Source: Campylobacterales bacterium (GTDB lineage: Bacteria; Campylobacterota; Campylobacteria; Campylobacterales; JALSKU01). From it: 13,690 nucleotides of DNA. The stretch spans positions 1 through 13,690 of the forward strand of contig JALVXV010000095.1 in the NCBI GenBank assembly GCA_027038235.1. Direction: 5' to 3'. Position 1 is the first letter of the stretch. Every line of letters begins with the position of its first letter. Both the position numbers and the translations under genes were made by a program. The notes beneath the pieces are model-generated. The model was not told the DNA's origin. It made no database searches and worked only from the letters and a program-made list of their open reading frames with translations. Of the stretch, positions 1-6,041 are shown one piece after another.

Positions 1-339
1 ATTTACAAAAAGAAGTGGTATGAAGAAAATCTAAGTGGACTTATCCCTGTATGTGCTCCAGATCTAAATATAGATACTTGGAGATACTATACACCTGCTT
101 ATGATCTTGATCAGAGAGTTTTGATAAAGGCTGGAGCCATTAGACAAAAGTGGATAGATCAAGGACAGAGCCTCAATATCTTTATGAAGCTTGAAAATGC
201 AACAGGCAAATATCTTCATGAGATTTACTCACTTGCTTGGAAGCTAGGTGTAAAGTCAACATACTATCTAAGAAGTCAATCTCCTCAAAGCGAACAAGAC
301 ATAGCAGATAGAACAGGAGAGTGTTTAAGTTGCCAGTAG
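1..339 (+). CDS. nrdA: Ribonucleoside-diphosphate reductase large (alpha) subunit, C-terminal end (partial)
   Basis: The reading frame is open from base 1 to TAG at 337-339 and gives the last 112 residues; the start is outside the window. The enzyme reduces ribonucleoside diphosphates to deoxyribonucleotides for DNA synthesis. Seen in the sequence: the segment GAIRQKWIDQGQSLN, then the stretch ending STYYLRSQSPQ, which is typical of the end of class I NrdA barrels, and finally a flexible tail ending ECLSCQ. The CxxC pair in that tail matches the C-terminal redox cysteines that pass electrons from thioredoxin or glutaredoxin to the active site. A later in-frame TTG at 121 is not a start, because family-conserved sequence continues upstream of it. 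There is no clear terminator directly after the stop. The small subunit nrdB is not visible here. Confidence 0.93.
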   Translation: MYKKKWYEENLSGLIPVCAPDLNIDTWRYYTPAYDLDQRVLIKAGAIRQKWIDQGQSLNIFMKLENATGKYLHEIYSLAWKLGVKSTYYLRSQSPQSEQDIADRTGECLSCQ

Positions 340-340
340 A

Positions 341-379
341 TAGGATTTGGGATTTGGGATTTAGGATTTAGGATTTAGG
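341..379. repeat. Heptamer tandem repeat, (T[A/G]GGATT) about 5.6 copies
   Basis: Immediately after the nrdA stop codon there are five 7-base units plus a partial one: TAGGATT, TGGGATT, TGGGATT, TAGGATT, TAGGATT, TAGG. The only variation is A/G at the second base. The tract is strongly strand-biased, with G runs on the plus strand only. It is noncoding and lies between nrdA and the livJ promoter. It is too short and lacks the spacers of a CRISPR array. It looks like a slippage-prone microsatellite or a piece of a dispersed G-rich repeat; no function can be assigned. Confidence 0.85.
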
Positions 380-442
380 TATATTTTCCGTTGCCCGTAT
401 GTTTAAATTTGTAATATTTTTCCTTTTTTTTAAAAAAAGAAT

Positions 443-448
443 TATAAT
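443..448 (+). promoter_or_regulatory. Candidate livJ promoter (-10 TATAAT)
   Basis: A perfect TATAAT lies 80 bases upstream of the livJ start in T-rich DNA, with no -35 box, as is usual for Campylobacterota housekeeping promoters. Transcription should begin near 454-456, which falls inside the inverted repeat that follows. This leaves a 5' leader of about 75 bases. Confidence 0.6.
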
Positions 449-451
449 AGA

Positions 452-476
452 AACTTTTATAAGTTTTATAAAAGTT
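452..476. promoter_or_regulatory. Perfect 11-bp inverted repeat at the predicted livJ transcription start
   Basis: Arms AACTTTTATAA (452-462) and TTATAAAAGTT (466-476) are exact reverse complements with a three-base spacer. The repeat starts four bases after the -10 box, so it covers the expected start site. It could be an operator that blocks initiation, or a stem at the 5' end of the mRNA that protects it from decay. There is no T-run behind it, so it is not a terminator. The choice between DNA site and RNA stem cannot be made from sequence. Confidence 0.55.
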
Positions 477-528
477 ACAACTTGGTATCATAAGAAACAT
501 TAATTTTAAAAAATTTTAAGGAGTGTTA

Positions 529-1653
529 ATGAAAAAAGTTTTAAGTGTAGCTGCTGCTACAGTTTTGGTTAGTAGTGCTTTATTTGCAAAAGAGGTAAAG
601 ATTGGTGTTGTATTGCCTTTGACAGGTCCTATTGCAGCATTTGGTCAAACAAGTAAAGGTGGGCTTGATATAGCTTATGCACAAAATAATAAGCTAAAAA
701 ATGGTGATGAGATCAAGCTTATAGTTTTGGATGATAGAGGTGATAAGGTTGAAGCTGCGACTGCGGTTAAGAGACTTATCAATAAAAATAATGTAACAGC
801 GATTTTAGGTGAAGTTGCTAGTTCAAACTCTATGGCTATGGCTCCAGTTGCCGAGAATGCAAAAACACCTATGATAACTCATGCATCAACCAATCCAAGA
901 GTTACAAAGGGTAAAACATTTGTAACAAGAGCATGTTTTATAGATCCTTTCCAAGGTGCGGTCGCAGCAAACTATGCACTTAGCAAAGGTATGAAAAGAG
1001 CTGTTATAGTTACAGATGCAAAGCAAGACTACTCAGTAGGTCTATCTAAAGCCTTCAAAAAAGCTTATACAAAAGGTGGTGGTAAAATAGTAGGTAGAGT
1101 TCTTATAAACTCTGGAGATAAAGATTTTAATGCTCAAGTTTCTACTATTAAGTCATTAAATCCAGATATCATAGCTTTTACTGGTTATTATCCAGAGGGT
1201 GCACTACTTGCTAGACAAGCAAGAGCTGTAGGAGTTAAAGCTCCATTTATTGGTGGAGATGGCTCAGGATTTCCAGAGCTTATTAAGATAGGTGGTAAAT
1301 CAGTTGAAGGTTTTATGTACACTGATCACTTTAATGAAGCTGCTGCAACAAGTCCTGAAGCAAAAGCTTATGTAAAGGCTTTTCATGACAAGAATCATAA
1401 GGCAGCTGACTCTATGGGTGCATTAGCAGCTGATGCTTATGGCATGATACTTGCAGCTATGAATAAGTGTATAGATGCAGGTAAAGCTCCGACTGACAAA
1501 GTCTGTGTCAATAACAATCTAAGAAATACTAAAAACTATCATGGTATTACAGGTGTGATAAATATAGATGAAAATGGAAATGCTGTCAAATCAGCAGTTG
1601 TTAATGTTGTTAAAGATGGCAAGTTTGCTTATCTAACAACTGTCAATCCATAA
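529..1653 (+). CDS. livJ: Branched-chain amino acid-type ABC transporter, periplasmic substrate-binding protein
   Basis: This is the periplasmic receptor of a Liv (HAAT family) importer; it binds leucine, isoleucine, valine or a related amino acid or amide and delivers it to LivHM. The start is ATG 529, because AAGGAG (518-523) sits five bases upstream; the in-frame GTG at 523 overlaps that ribosome site and is rejected. The 374-residue product begins with a signal peptide (MKKVLSVAAATVLVSSALFA, cleavage expected before KEVKIG). A type I periplasmic-binding fold follows: VKIGVVLPLTGP at the mature N-terminus, LDDRGD in the first lobe, and GEVASSNSMAMAPVAE in the ligand region. Length is normal for the family. 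It is first in the liv cluster and is separated from livH by a 145-base gap with a hairpin and a second possible promoter. Substrate specificity is inferred only from the family. Confidence 0.93.
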   Translation: MKKVLSVAAATVLVSSALFAKEVKIGVVLPLTGPIAAFGQTSKGGLDIAYAQNNKLKNGDEIKLIVLDDRGDKVEAATAVKRLINKNNVTAILGEVASSNSMAMAPVAENAKTPMITHASTNPRVTKGKTFVTRACFIDPFQGAVAANYALSKGMKRAVIVTDAKQDYSVGLSKAFKKAYTKGGGKIVGRVLINSGDKDFNAQVSTIKSLNPDIIAFTGYYPEGALLARQARAVGVKAPFIGGDGSGFPELIKIGGKSVEGFMYTDHFNEAAATSPEAKAYVKAFHDKNHKAADSMGALAADAYGMILAAMNKCIDAGKAPTDKVCVNNNLRNTKNYHGITGVINIDENGNAVKSAVVNVVKDGKFAYLTTVNP

Positions 1654-1662
1654 AATACTACT

Positions 1663-1684
1663 TGCCCCGATAATCATCGGGGCA
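1663..1684 (+). terminator. GC-rich hairpin between livJ and livH (partial terminator or mRNA-stabilising stem)
   Basis: Arms TGCCCCGAT (1663-1671) and ATCGGGGCA (1676-1684) pair perfectly around a four-base loop, ten bases after the livJ stop. This is the most stable stem seen in the window and stands out in AT-rich DNA. It is followed by TATCAAC rather than a T-run, so it is a poor intrinsic terminator. Such stems after a binding-protein gene commonly protect the upstream mRNA 3' end and reduce read-through, giving more binding protein than membrane components. Confidence 0.65.
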
Positions 1685-1769
1685 TATCAACATGCTTTCT
1701 ACACAAGTCAAAAAAATTAAAAGAAATCTTTCAAATTTAAAAAATAATTATGAAATATTAAGATATTAT

Positions 1770-1775
1770 TATAAT
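1770..1775 (+). promoter_or_regulatory. Candidate internal promoter for livHMGF (-10 TATAAT)
   Basis: TATAAT at 1770-1775 lies 23 bases before the livH ATG, in AT-rich DNA behind the livJ hairpin. Transcription would begin near 1782, leaving a leader of about 17 bases that still contains the livH ribosome site (AGGGTGA, 1789-1795). TATAAT-like strings are common by chance in DNA this AT-rich, so this is tentative. Confidence 0.4.
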
Positions 1776-1798
1776 CACAAATTAAAATAGGGTGAAAT

Positions 1799-2692
1799 AT
1801 GGACTTTTCAACTTTTATGCAGCAAATGGTCAATGGTGTAAGTCTTGGTAGTATGTATGCACTTATCGCTATAGGCTACACGATGGTTTATGGAGTGTTA
1901 AGACTTATAAACTTTGCTCATGGCGATATAATGATGGTAGGTGCTTTTACTGCCTATGTAGCTCATGCAGCAGGAGTTCCATTTGAACTATCTGTATTGA
2001 TAGCTATAATTGTAGCAGTAATAGTGGGAGTTTTAACAGATAAAATTGCATATAAGCCATTAAGGGATGCTCCTAAGATATCTTTGTTGATTACTGCTAT
2101 TGGTATAAGTTTTTTCTTGGAAAATCTATTTAATGTATTGTTTGGTGGAGTGCCAAGAGCATTTTCTGCTCCAGACTATCTTACTCAAACTCTACATATC
2201 GGCAATGTTATAATGCCTATGATGGTTTTTATAGTACCAGCAGTTACATTGGTGCTTTTAGCAATAATTCTTTGGATACTTTATAGAACAAAATATGGAA
2301 TGGCCATAAGAGCTTTAGCTTTTGATATTCCAACAGTAAAACTGATGGGAATAAATGCAGACTTTATCATTTCGATAGTTTTTGCTCTTGGTTCAGCACT
2401 TGCTGCAGTAGGTGGAGTATTTTATGCTGTAAGTTATCCCTCTATTGATCCATTGATGGGGGTTATTGTAGGTCTAAAAGCATTTGCTGCTGCAGTTCTT
2501 GGAGGTATTGGTAGTGTTGCTGGAGCAGTTGTTGGTGGATTTATTTTAGGTTTTACCGAAATTGTTGTAGTTGCATTTATGCCCGATCTTGGAGGATATA
2601 AAGATGCATTTGCATTTATTTTCTTAATTCTTGTATTGCTATTTAAGCCAACAGGTATTATGGGCCAAGATTTAGATAGAAGTAGATTTTAG
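1799..2692 (+). CDS. livH: Branched-chain amino acid-type ABC transporter, permease LivH
   Basis: Inner-membrane permease that pairs with LivM to form the translocation path. The 297-residue product is hydrophobic with about eight membrane segments. It starts with the family-typical N-terminal region MVNGVSLGSMYALIAIGYTM, followed by the conserved LRLINFAHGDIMMVGAF stretch. Near residues 225-250 it has the KAFAAAVLGGIGSVAGAVVGG segment, the usual coupling region that contacts the ATPases. ATG 1799 follows AGGGTGA at a good distance. The stop TAG (2690-2692) overlaps the ribosome site for livM, so the two are translated as a pair. Length and motifs are ordinary for the family. Confidence 0.95.
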   Translation: MDFSTFMQQMVNGVSLGSMYALIAIGYTMVYGVLRLINFAHGDIMMVGAFTAYVAHAAGVPFELSVLIAIIVAVIVGVLTDKIAYKPLRDAPKISLLITAIGISFFLENLFNVLFGGVPRAFSAPDYLTQTLHIGNVIMPMMVFIVPAVTLVLLAIILWILYRTKYGMAIRALAFDIPTVKLMGINADFIISIVFALGSALAAVGGVFYAVSYPSIDPLMGVIVGLKAFAAAVLGGIGSVAGAVVGGFILGFTEIVVVAFMPDLGGYKDAFAFIFLILVLLFKPTGIMGQDLDRSRF

Positions 2693-2699
2693 GGAGTTT

Positions 2700-3725
2700 A
2701 TGATGTTGATAGAAAAAAAACACTTTTTACAGCTATTTTTTTTGGTTGCTACAATTTGGTTTATATGGTATGCACAAAATCACATGGATCCGTATTCAGT
2801 CAGTATTTTAAATAATATTGCGATTTTTGCCATACTGGCTCTTAGCTACAATCTTATCAATGGAATAGCAGGGCAGTTTTCACTAGAGCCAAATGGTTTT
2901 GTGGCCATTGGAGCATATGTAACGGCTCTATTTTTGATCCCAGCAGATACAAAGATAGACATGTTTGCACTTGAAGATCCTGCTCCTATAATTATGGCTA
3001 TGCAATCATCTTTTTTACCAGCTTTGATAATAAGTGGTATCGTTGCTGCGGCAATTGCATTTATCCTTTCTGTTCCTGTTTTTAGAGTAAGGGGTGATTA
3101 TCTTGCTATTGTAACACTTGGTTTTGGATTTATTATAAGAATATTTGCCATGAACAATCCAAAATATACAAATGGTGCAATGGGGTTAAATGATATACCA
3201 TCCGTTGCTAATTTGTATTGGTGTGGCTTTATTGCACTTATAACCTTTATAGTAATGATAAATATCATCTACTCAAAATTTGGAAGAGCAATGAAAGCGG
3301 TAAGAGATGATGAAGATGCTGCAACCGCAATGGGTGTAAATACATTTTGGATGAAAACTTATGCCTTTATGACGAGTGCATTTTTTGAAGGTATTGGTGG
3401 AGGACTTATGGCATCTTTGCTTACAACTATTTCGCCTGATCAATTTACATTTTTGCTAACTTTCCAACTTCTTATCATTATCGTTTTGGGTGGACTTGGA
3501 AGTATGAGTGGAGCAATCCTTGGAACTATTTTGGTAATGGGTGGAAGTGAGTGGCTTAGATTTTTAGATCAGGATATGTCGCTTTTTGGATACCACACAG
3601 GAGCCCATCCGGGTCTTAGAATGGTGGTTTTTTCAATTTTACTTATTATTTTAATGCTTTTTGCTAGAAAAGGATTGTTTGGCAATAAAGAGTTAACTGA
3701 AATTTTTAAAAGGACAAAAAAATGA
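2700..3725 (+). CDS. livM: Branched-chain amino acid-type ABC transporter, permease LivM
   Basis: Second inner-membrane permease of the importer, 341 residues, hydrophobic, with about nine to ten membrane segments. Family signs: SYNLINGIAGQFSLEPNGFVAIGAY near residues 49-73; VRGDYLAIVTLGFGFIIR in the middle; KAVRDDEDAATAMGVN, the cytoplasmic helix that docks with the ATPase; and IIVLGGLGSMSGAILGT near the C-terminus. Two adjacent ATGs (2700 and 2703) are possible. AGGGAG (2691-2696) is only three bases from the first and six from the second, so translation may begin at 2703, which changes one residue only. The stop overlaps the livG start as ATGA, which indicates translational coupling. Confidence 0.94.
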   Translation: MMLIEKKHFLQLFFLVATIWFIWYAQNHMDPYSVSILNNIAIFAILALSYNLINGIAGQFSLEPNGFVAIGAYVTALFLIPADTKIDMFALEDPAPIIMAMQSSFLPALIISGIVAAAIAFILSVPVFRVRGDYLAIVTLGFGFIIRIFAMNNPKYTNGAMGLNDIPSVANLYWCGFIALITFIVMINIIYSKFGRAMKAVRDDEDAATAMGVNTFWMKTYAFMTSAFFEGIGGGLMASLLTTISPDQFTFLLTFQLLIIIVLGGLGSMSGAILGTILVMGGSEWLRFLDQDMSLFGYHTGAHPGLRMVVFSILLIILMLFARKGLFGNKELTEIFKRTKK

Positions 3726-4489
3726 TCCTTGAAATAAAAAATGTTACTATGAAATTTGGCGGAGTTACCGCGATAGACAATCTAAGCTTTGGAGTAAAAT
3801 CGGGAGAGATTTTTGGTCTAATTGGACCAAATGGTGCTGGAAAAACAACGATATTTAATATAATTACAGGTAACTATAAACAAACAGAGGGTGAAGTCTT
3901 TTTTTTACATGAATCAATTTCAGGCATAAAGCCTAATATCATAGTTCAAAAGGGCATAGCAAGAACTTTTCAAAATATAAGACTTTTTAAGAGTATGACA
4001 GTACTTGATAATGTCTTAATTGGTTTTCACAATGATGCAAATTATACATTTTTTGAAGCAATTTTGAGGCTACCTAGATACTTCTCAAATGAAAAGAGAT
4101 TGAGAGTTGCAGCTATGGATATACTAAAGAGATTTGGTATCGATCAGTTTGCTGACTATCCTGCTACTGCACTAAGCTATGGCAATCAAAGAAAGGTAGA
4201 AATTGCTAGAGCTGTAGCAACTGAGCCAAAACTTCTTTTACTTGATGAACCAGCCGCAGGGATGAACCCCATTGAAACAGAAGATTTATCAAATATTATA
4301 AGAGATATCAAAGAGGAGTATGGTTTAACTATCCTTTTAATTGAGCATGATATGAAATTTGTAAATAATATGTGCGATAAGGTTTTAGTACTTGATTATG
4401 GAGAAGAGATTTTTGAAGGAAAGCCTAGCGATGCAATCGTGGATAAAAGAGTAATTGCAGCTTATTTGGGAGATTTTACACATGCTTAA
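3722..4489 (+). CDS. livG: Branched-chain amino acid-type ABC transporter, ATP-binding protein LivG
   Basis: Cytoplasmic ATPase, one of two that power the Liv importer. In the 255-residue product: Walker A GPNGAGKT (35-42), Q-loop glutamine in RTFQNIRLF (Q84), the LivG-type signature LSYGNQ (151-156), Walker B LLLLDEP (171-177) followed by AAGMNP, and switch histidine in LIEHD (H209). The C-terminal region GEEIFEGKPSDAI is usual for LivG. It starts inside the livM stop codon (ATGA) and its last eight bases overlap livF, so livM, livG and livF are tightly coupled. All catalytic motifs are intact. Confidence 0.95.
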   Translation: MILEIKNVTMKFGGVTAIDNLSFGVKSGEIFGLIGPNGAGKTTIFNIITGNYKQTEGEVFFLHESISGIKPNIIVQKGIARTFQNIRLFKSMTVLDNVLIGFHNDANYTFFEAILRLPRYFSNEKRLRVAAMDILKRFGIDQFADYPATALSYGNQRKVEIARAVATEPKLLLLDEPAAGMNPIETEDLSNIIRDIKEEYGLTILLIEHDMKFVNNMCDKVLVLDYGEEIFEGKPSDAIVDKRVIAAYLGDFTHA

Positions 4490-5174
4490 AGTAAAAGATT
4501 TGGAAGTTTATTATGGTGTTATAGCAGCGGTTAGAGGTATAAATTTCTCTGTAAAAGAGGGTCAAATTGTTACTCTTATAGGTTCTAATGGTGCAGGAAA
4601 GACTTCAACTCTTAATGCTATTGTAAATAGTATCAAAAAAAAGGGTGTAGTTGACTACTATGGAGTAGATATAGCAAAGCTTAAGACCCATGAGATTGTT
4701 AAAAGAGGTATCAGCATGGTCCCAGAGGGAAGAAGAGTTTTTATCAACTTGACAGTAGATGAAAATCTAAGAATGGGAGCATTTAATAATGATGAAAACT
4801 TTGAAACATTAAGAGATGAAATGTATGAAATTTTCCCAAGACTTGCAGATAGGAAAACTCAACTAGCAGGAACAATGAGCGGAGGAGAGCAGCAGATGTT
4901 AGCGATCGCAAGGGCACTTATGAGTGAACCAAAGCTACTTATGCTTGATGAGCCAAGCTTGGGACTTGCTCCTAAGATTGTAGGAGAGCTTTTTGAGATT
5001 ATTAAAAGACTTAAAGAGAGTATTACTATCTTGCTAGTAGAGCAAAATGCTTTTGCAGCATTGCAGATAGCTGATTATGCCTATGTTTTAGAAAATGGAG
5101 AGATTGCACTTGAGGATGAGGCAAAAACACTACTAGGCAATGATGAGGTTAGAAAGAAATATTTAGGGGGATAG
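4482..5174 (+). CDS. livF: Branched-chain amino acid-type ABC transporter, ATP-binding protein LivF
   Basis: Second ATPase of the importer. The start is ATG 4482, with GGGAG (4468-4472) upstream; a longer reading from TTG 4455 would only add non-homologous residues translated from the end of livG. The 230-residue product carries Walker A GSNGAGKT (34-41), the LivF-typical VPEGRRVF (80-87) after the Q-loop region, signature MSGGEQQ (132-138), and Walker B LLMLDEP (152-158) followed by SLGLAP. It ends in the LivF-specific VEQNA switch, with glutamine where most ABC ATPases have histidine, which is normal for LivF. It is the last gene of the operon, 85 bases before the convergent perR stop. Confidence 0.94.
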   Translation: MLKVKDLEVYYGVIAAVRGINFSVKEGQIVTLIGSNGAGKTSTLNAIVNSIKKKGVVDYYGVDIAKLKTHEIVKRGISMVPEGRRVFINLTVDENLRMGAFNNDENFETLRDEMYEIFPRLADRKTQLAGTMSGGEQQMLAIARALMSEPKLLMLDEPSLGLAPKIVGELFEIIKRLKESITILLVEQNAFAALQIADYAYVLENGEIALEDEAKTLLGNDEVRKKYLGG

Positions 5175-5180
5175 ATAGGT

Positions 5181-5239
5181 CTTCAACTTTAATTTTTAAG
5201 CTTTAAGTACTACTGCAACAAACTCTATTGCAAAGTTTT
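5181..5239 (+). repeat. Intergenic repeat, copy 1 (downstream of perR)
   Basis: This stretch begins CTTCAACTTT (5181-5190) and contains CAACAAACTCTATTGCAAA (5216-5234). The same two blocks in the same order occur at 5727-5791 on the other side of perR. The 19-base block is identical in both copies; the sequence between the blocks has diverged and differs in length by 11 bases. This suggests a noncoding dispersed repeat family rather than a gene. Confidence 0.6.
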
Positions 5240-5258
5240 AGATAGGATCACCCTATCT
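5240..5258. terminator. Candidate shared terminator hairpin between livF and perR
   Basis: Arms AGATAGG (5240-5246) and CCTATCT (5252-5258) pair perfectly around a five-base loop. The hairpin ends two bases before the perR stop codon and follows livF by about 65 bases, so it could end transcription from both sides. Neither strand has a good T-run after the stem, so the assignment is weak. Confidence 0.4.
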
Positions 5259-5259
5259 T

Positions 5260-5673
5260 CTACTTGCTTTTATCTTGACAAGCTTGACAAATACCCTCAA
5301 AGGTTATCAGGGTATTTGTTATCTTGTAGCCACTATTTTTTGAAGTATTGTTTATTAGCCAACTATTATCAACTATTATATCTTTCAACTCCGCACACTC
5401 TATGCAAAAAAGATGAGCATGAGAGTTTTTTGTTATCTCATATCTTGTCTTATTGTGAGGGATTTTAACCTCTGTTAAAAAGCCATTATCTATCATTGCA
5501 TTGATATTTTTATAGACTGTTGCCAAGGAGATATAGGGAAATACTATTTTAAGAGATTTGTAGAGGTTGTCTATATCTATATGCCCACTCTTTTCTATCT
5601 CATCTATCAAATACAATCTTTGAGGTGTTGCTTTTAGATTATAACTTTTTAAAATCTCTTTGTAATCTTTCAT
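5260..5673 (-). CDS. perR: Fur-family peroxide-type regulator (PerR-like)
   Basis: A 137-residue metal-dependent transcription factor of the Fur superfamily. Seen: an N-terminal winged helix with LKATPQR (13-19) and the recognition helix SLATVYKNI (49-57); then a dimerisation domain with the structural zinc site as two CxxC pairs (C90/C93 and C129/C132). Candidate regulatory-metal ligands are H31, E79, H85, H87 and D98. D98, five residues after C93, aligns with Asp104 of Bacillus PerR; Fur proteins have Glu there, so PerR is more likely than Fur. E79, where Bacillus PerR has Asp85, is less typical. ATG 5673 is preceded by AGGA at seven bases. It is convergent with livF and diverges from a desulforedoxin-like remnant, a plausible regulated neighbour. 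Related repeats lie on both sides. Confidence 0.85.
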   Translation of the reverse strand: MKDYKEILKSYNLKATPQRLYLIDEIEKSGHIDIDNLYKSLKIVFPYISLATVYKNINAMIDNGFLTEVKIPHNKTRYEITKNSHAHLFCIECAELKDIIVDNSWLINNTSKNSGYKITNTLITFEGICQACQDKSK

Positions 5674-5694
5674 AATAGTATCCTATCTCTTTAT

Positions 5695-5712
5695 CCCAAA
5701 TTTTGCAATAGA
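5695..5712 (-). repeat. Intergenic repeat, copy 3 (inverted), next to the perR start
   Basis: CCCAAATTTTGCAATAGA here is the exact reverse complement of 5781-5798, giving an 18-base inverted repeat with 68 bases between the arms. Read on the minus strand the similarity to copy 1 resumes after a gap: both have TCTATTGCAAA followed by AGATAGGAT. That AGGAT is the perR ribosome binding site, so the repeat extends into the translation signal of perR. Confidence 0.6.
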
Positions 5713-5726
5713 CTTCAATCTATAGC

Positions 5727-5798
5727 CTTCAACTTTTTTTAAACCTCTAATCTTCAAGCACAAGCGATACTACAACAAACTCTATTGCAAAATTTGGG
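5727..5798 (+). repeat. Intergenic repeat, copy 2 (upstream of perR)
   Basis: CTTCAACTTT (5727-5736) and CAACAAACTCTATTGCAAA (5773-5791) repeat the blocks of copy 1 in the same orientation, about 550 bases away. The perR gene therefore lies between two direct copies plus one inverted partial copy. The last 18 bases form the inverted repeat with 5695-5712. Confidence 0.6.
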
Positions 5799-5802
5799 TT
5801 TA

Positions 5803-5816
5803 TCTAAAATTTTAGA
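5803..5816. promoter_or_regulatory. 14-bp perfect palindrome, possible operator
   Basis: TCTAAAATTTTAGA reads the same on both strands and sits between perR and the divergent desulforedoxin-like remnant. Fur-family proteins bind AT-rich palindromes of about this size, so autoregulation by the neighbouring PerR-like protein is possible. It does not match the Bacillus Per box closely, and short AT palindromes are common in this DNA. Confidence 0.3.
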
Positions 5817-5943
5817 ATTGTACAAAAGGTTACCACTGAATGTCAATAAAATAGGTGGTTACTTGTAAAAAATAATATTTAGTTAATAATAATTTTCTTT
5901 TGATAAGATTATAGGGTTTTTAGAGATGCCATATAGAGTTAAA

Positions 5944-6041
5944 ATGAGATAGTATGAAAGTTATAAATGTAGTGCTTGTGGAAATGGGGTGAAAGTTCAA
6001 ATGTTGGTGGAGGTGCACATGTATGTTGCAATAAGGAGTAG
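5944..6041 (+). pseudogene. Desulforedoxin-like mini-protein, degraded (one nonsense codon and one frameshift)
   Basis: From ATG 5944 the frame reads M-R-stop (TAG 5950) and then YESYKCSACGNGVKVQM to 6003. A one-base loss near 6004 moves the rest to another frame, GGGAHVCCNKE, ending at TAG 6039-6041. Joined, this matches the desulforedoxin motif YKCxxCGxxVKV...GGGxxVCC, with all four iron-binding cysteines in correct spacing; it is the N-terminal domain of desulfoferrodoxin (superoxide reductase). An alternative start at ATG 5954 would need two one-base losses and give exactly 29 residues. Either way it is not translatable as read, so it is a decayed gene or carries base-call errors. Its position beside PerR, which often controls such enzymes, supports the identity. 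The motif match is seen; the history is inferred. Confidence 0.65.

Larger units (their letters stand above)
5674..5943. other. Intergenic region upstream of perR: repeats, palindrome, no intact gene
   Basis: No coding region is supported in this AT-rich stretch. From left to right it holds an inverted copy of the TCTATTGCAAA repeat (5695-5712) abutting the perR ribosome site, a second copy in forward orientation (5727-5798), and a perfect 14-base palindrome (5803-5816). A loose inverted repeat follows, built around GGTTACCAC (near 5829) and GTGGTTAC (near 5855). Next comes a TA-rich tract with a weak forward -10-like TATAGG (5910-5915) before the desulforedoxin-like remnant. The perR promoter should lie here on the minus strand, but I cannot place it with confidence. 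No tRNA-like fold is evident. Confidence 0.6.

Noticed and set aside
341..379. Possible CRISPR or telomere-like array
   Set aside because: Units are only seven bases, contiguous and without spacers, and no cas genes are near; this is a simple tandem repeat.
523..528. GTG start for livJ six bases upstream of ATG 529
   Set aside because: The GTG overlaps the ribosome site AAGGAG (518-523); ATG 529 has the correct spacing and begins a normal signal peptide.
4455..4481. Longer livF start at TTG 4455
   Set aside because: The added residues come from the livG end in another frame; ATG 4482 matches the family N-terminus and has GGGAG upstream.
5819..5876. Loose inverted repeat around GGTTACCAC and GTGGTTAC as a terminator or riboswitch
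   Set aside because: Pairing is imperfect with a long loop, there is no T-run and no known riboswitch motif; kept only as a note in the intergenic description.
5950..5952. Read-through or recoded TAG in the desulforedoxin-like frame
   Set aside because: TAG recoding would not restore the later frameshift, no recoding signal is visible, and decay or base-call error is simpler.
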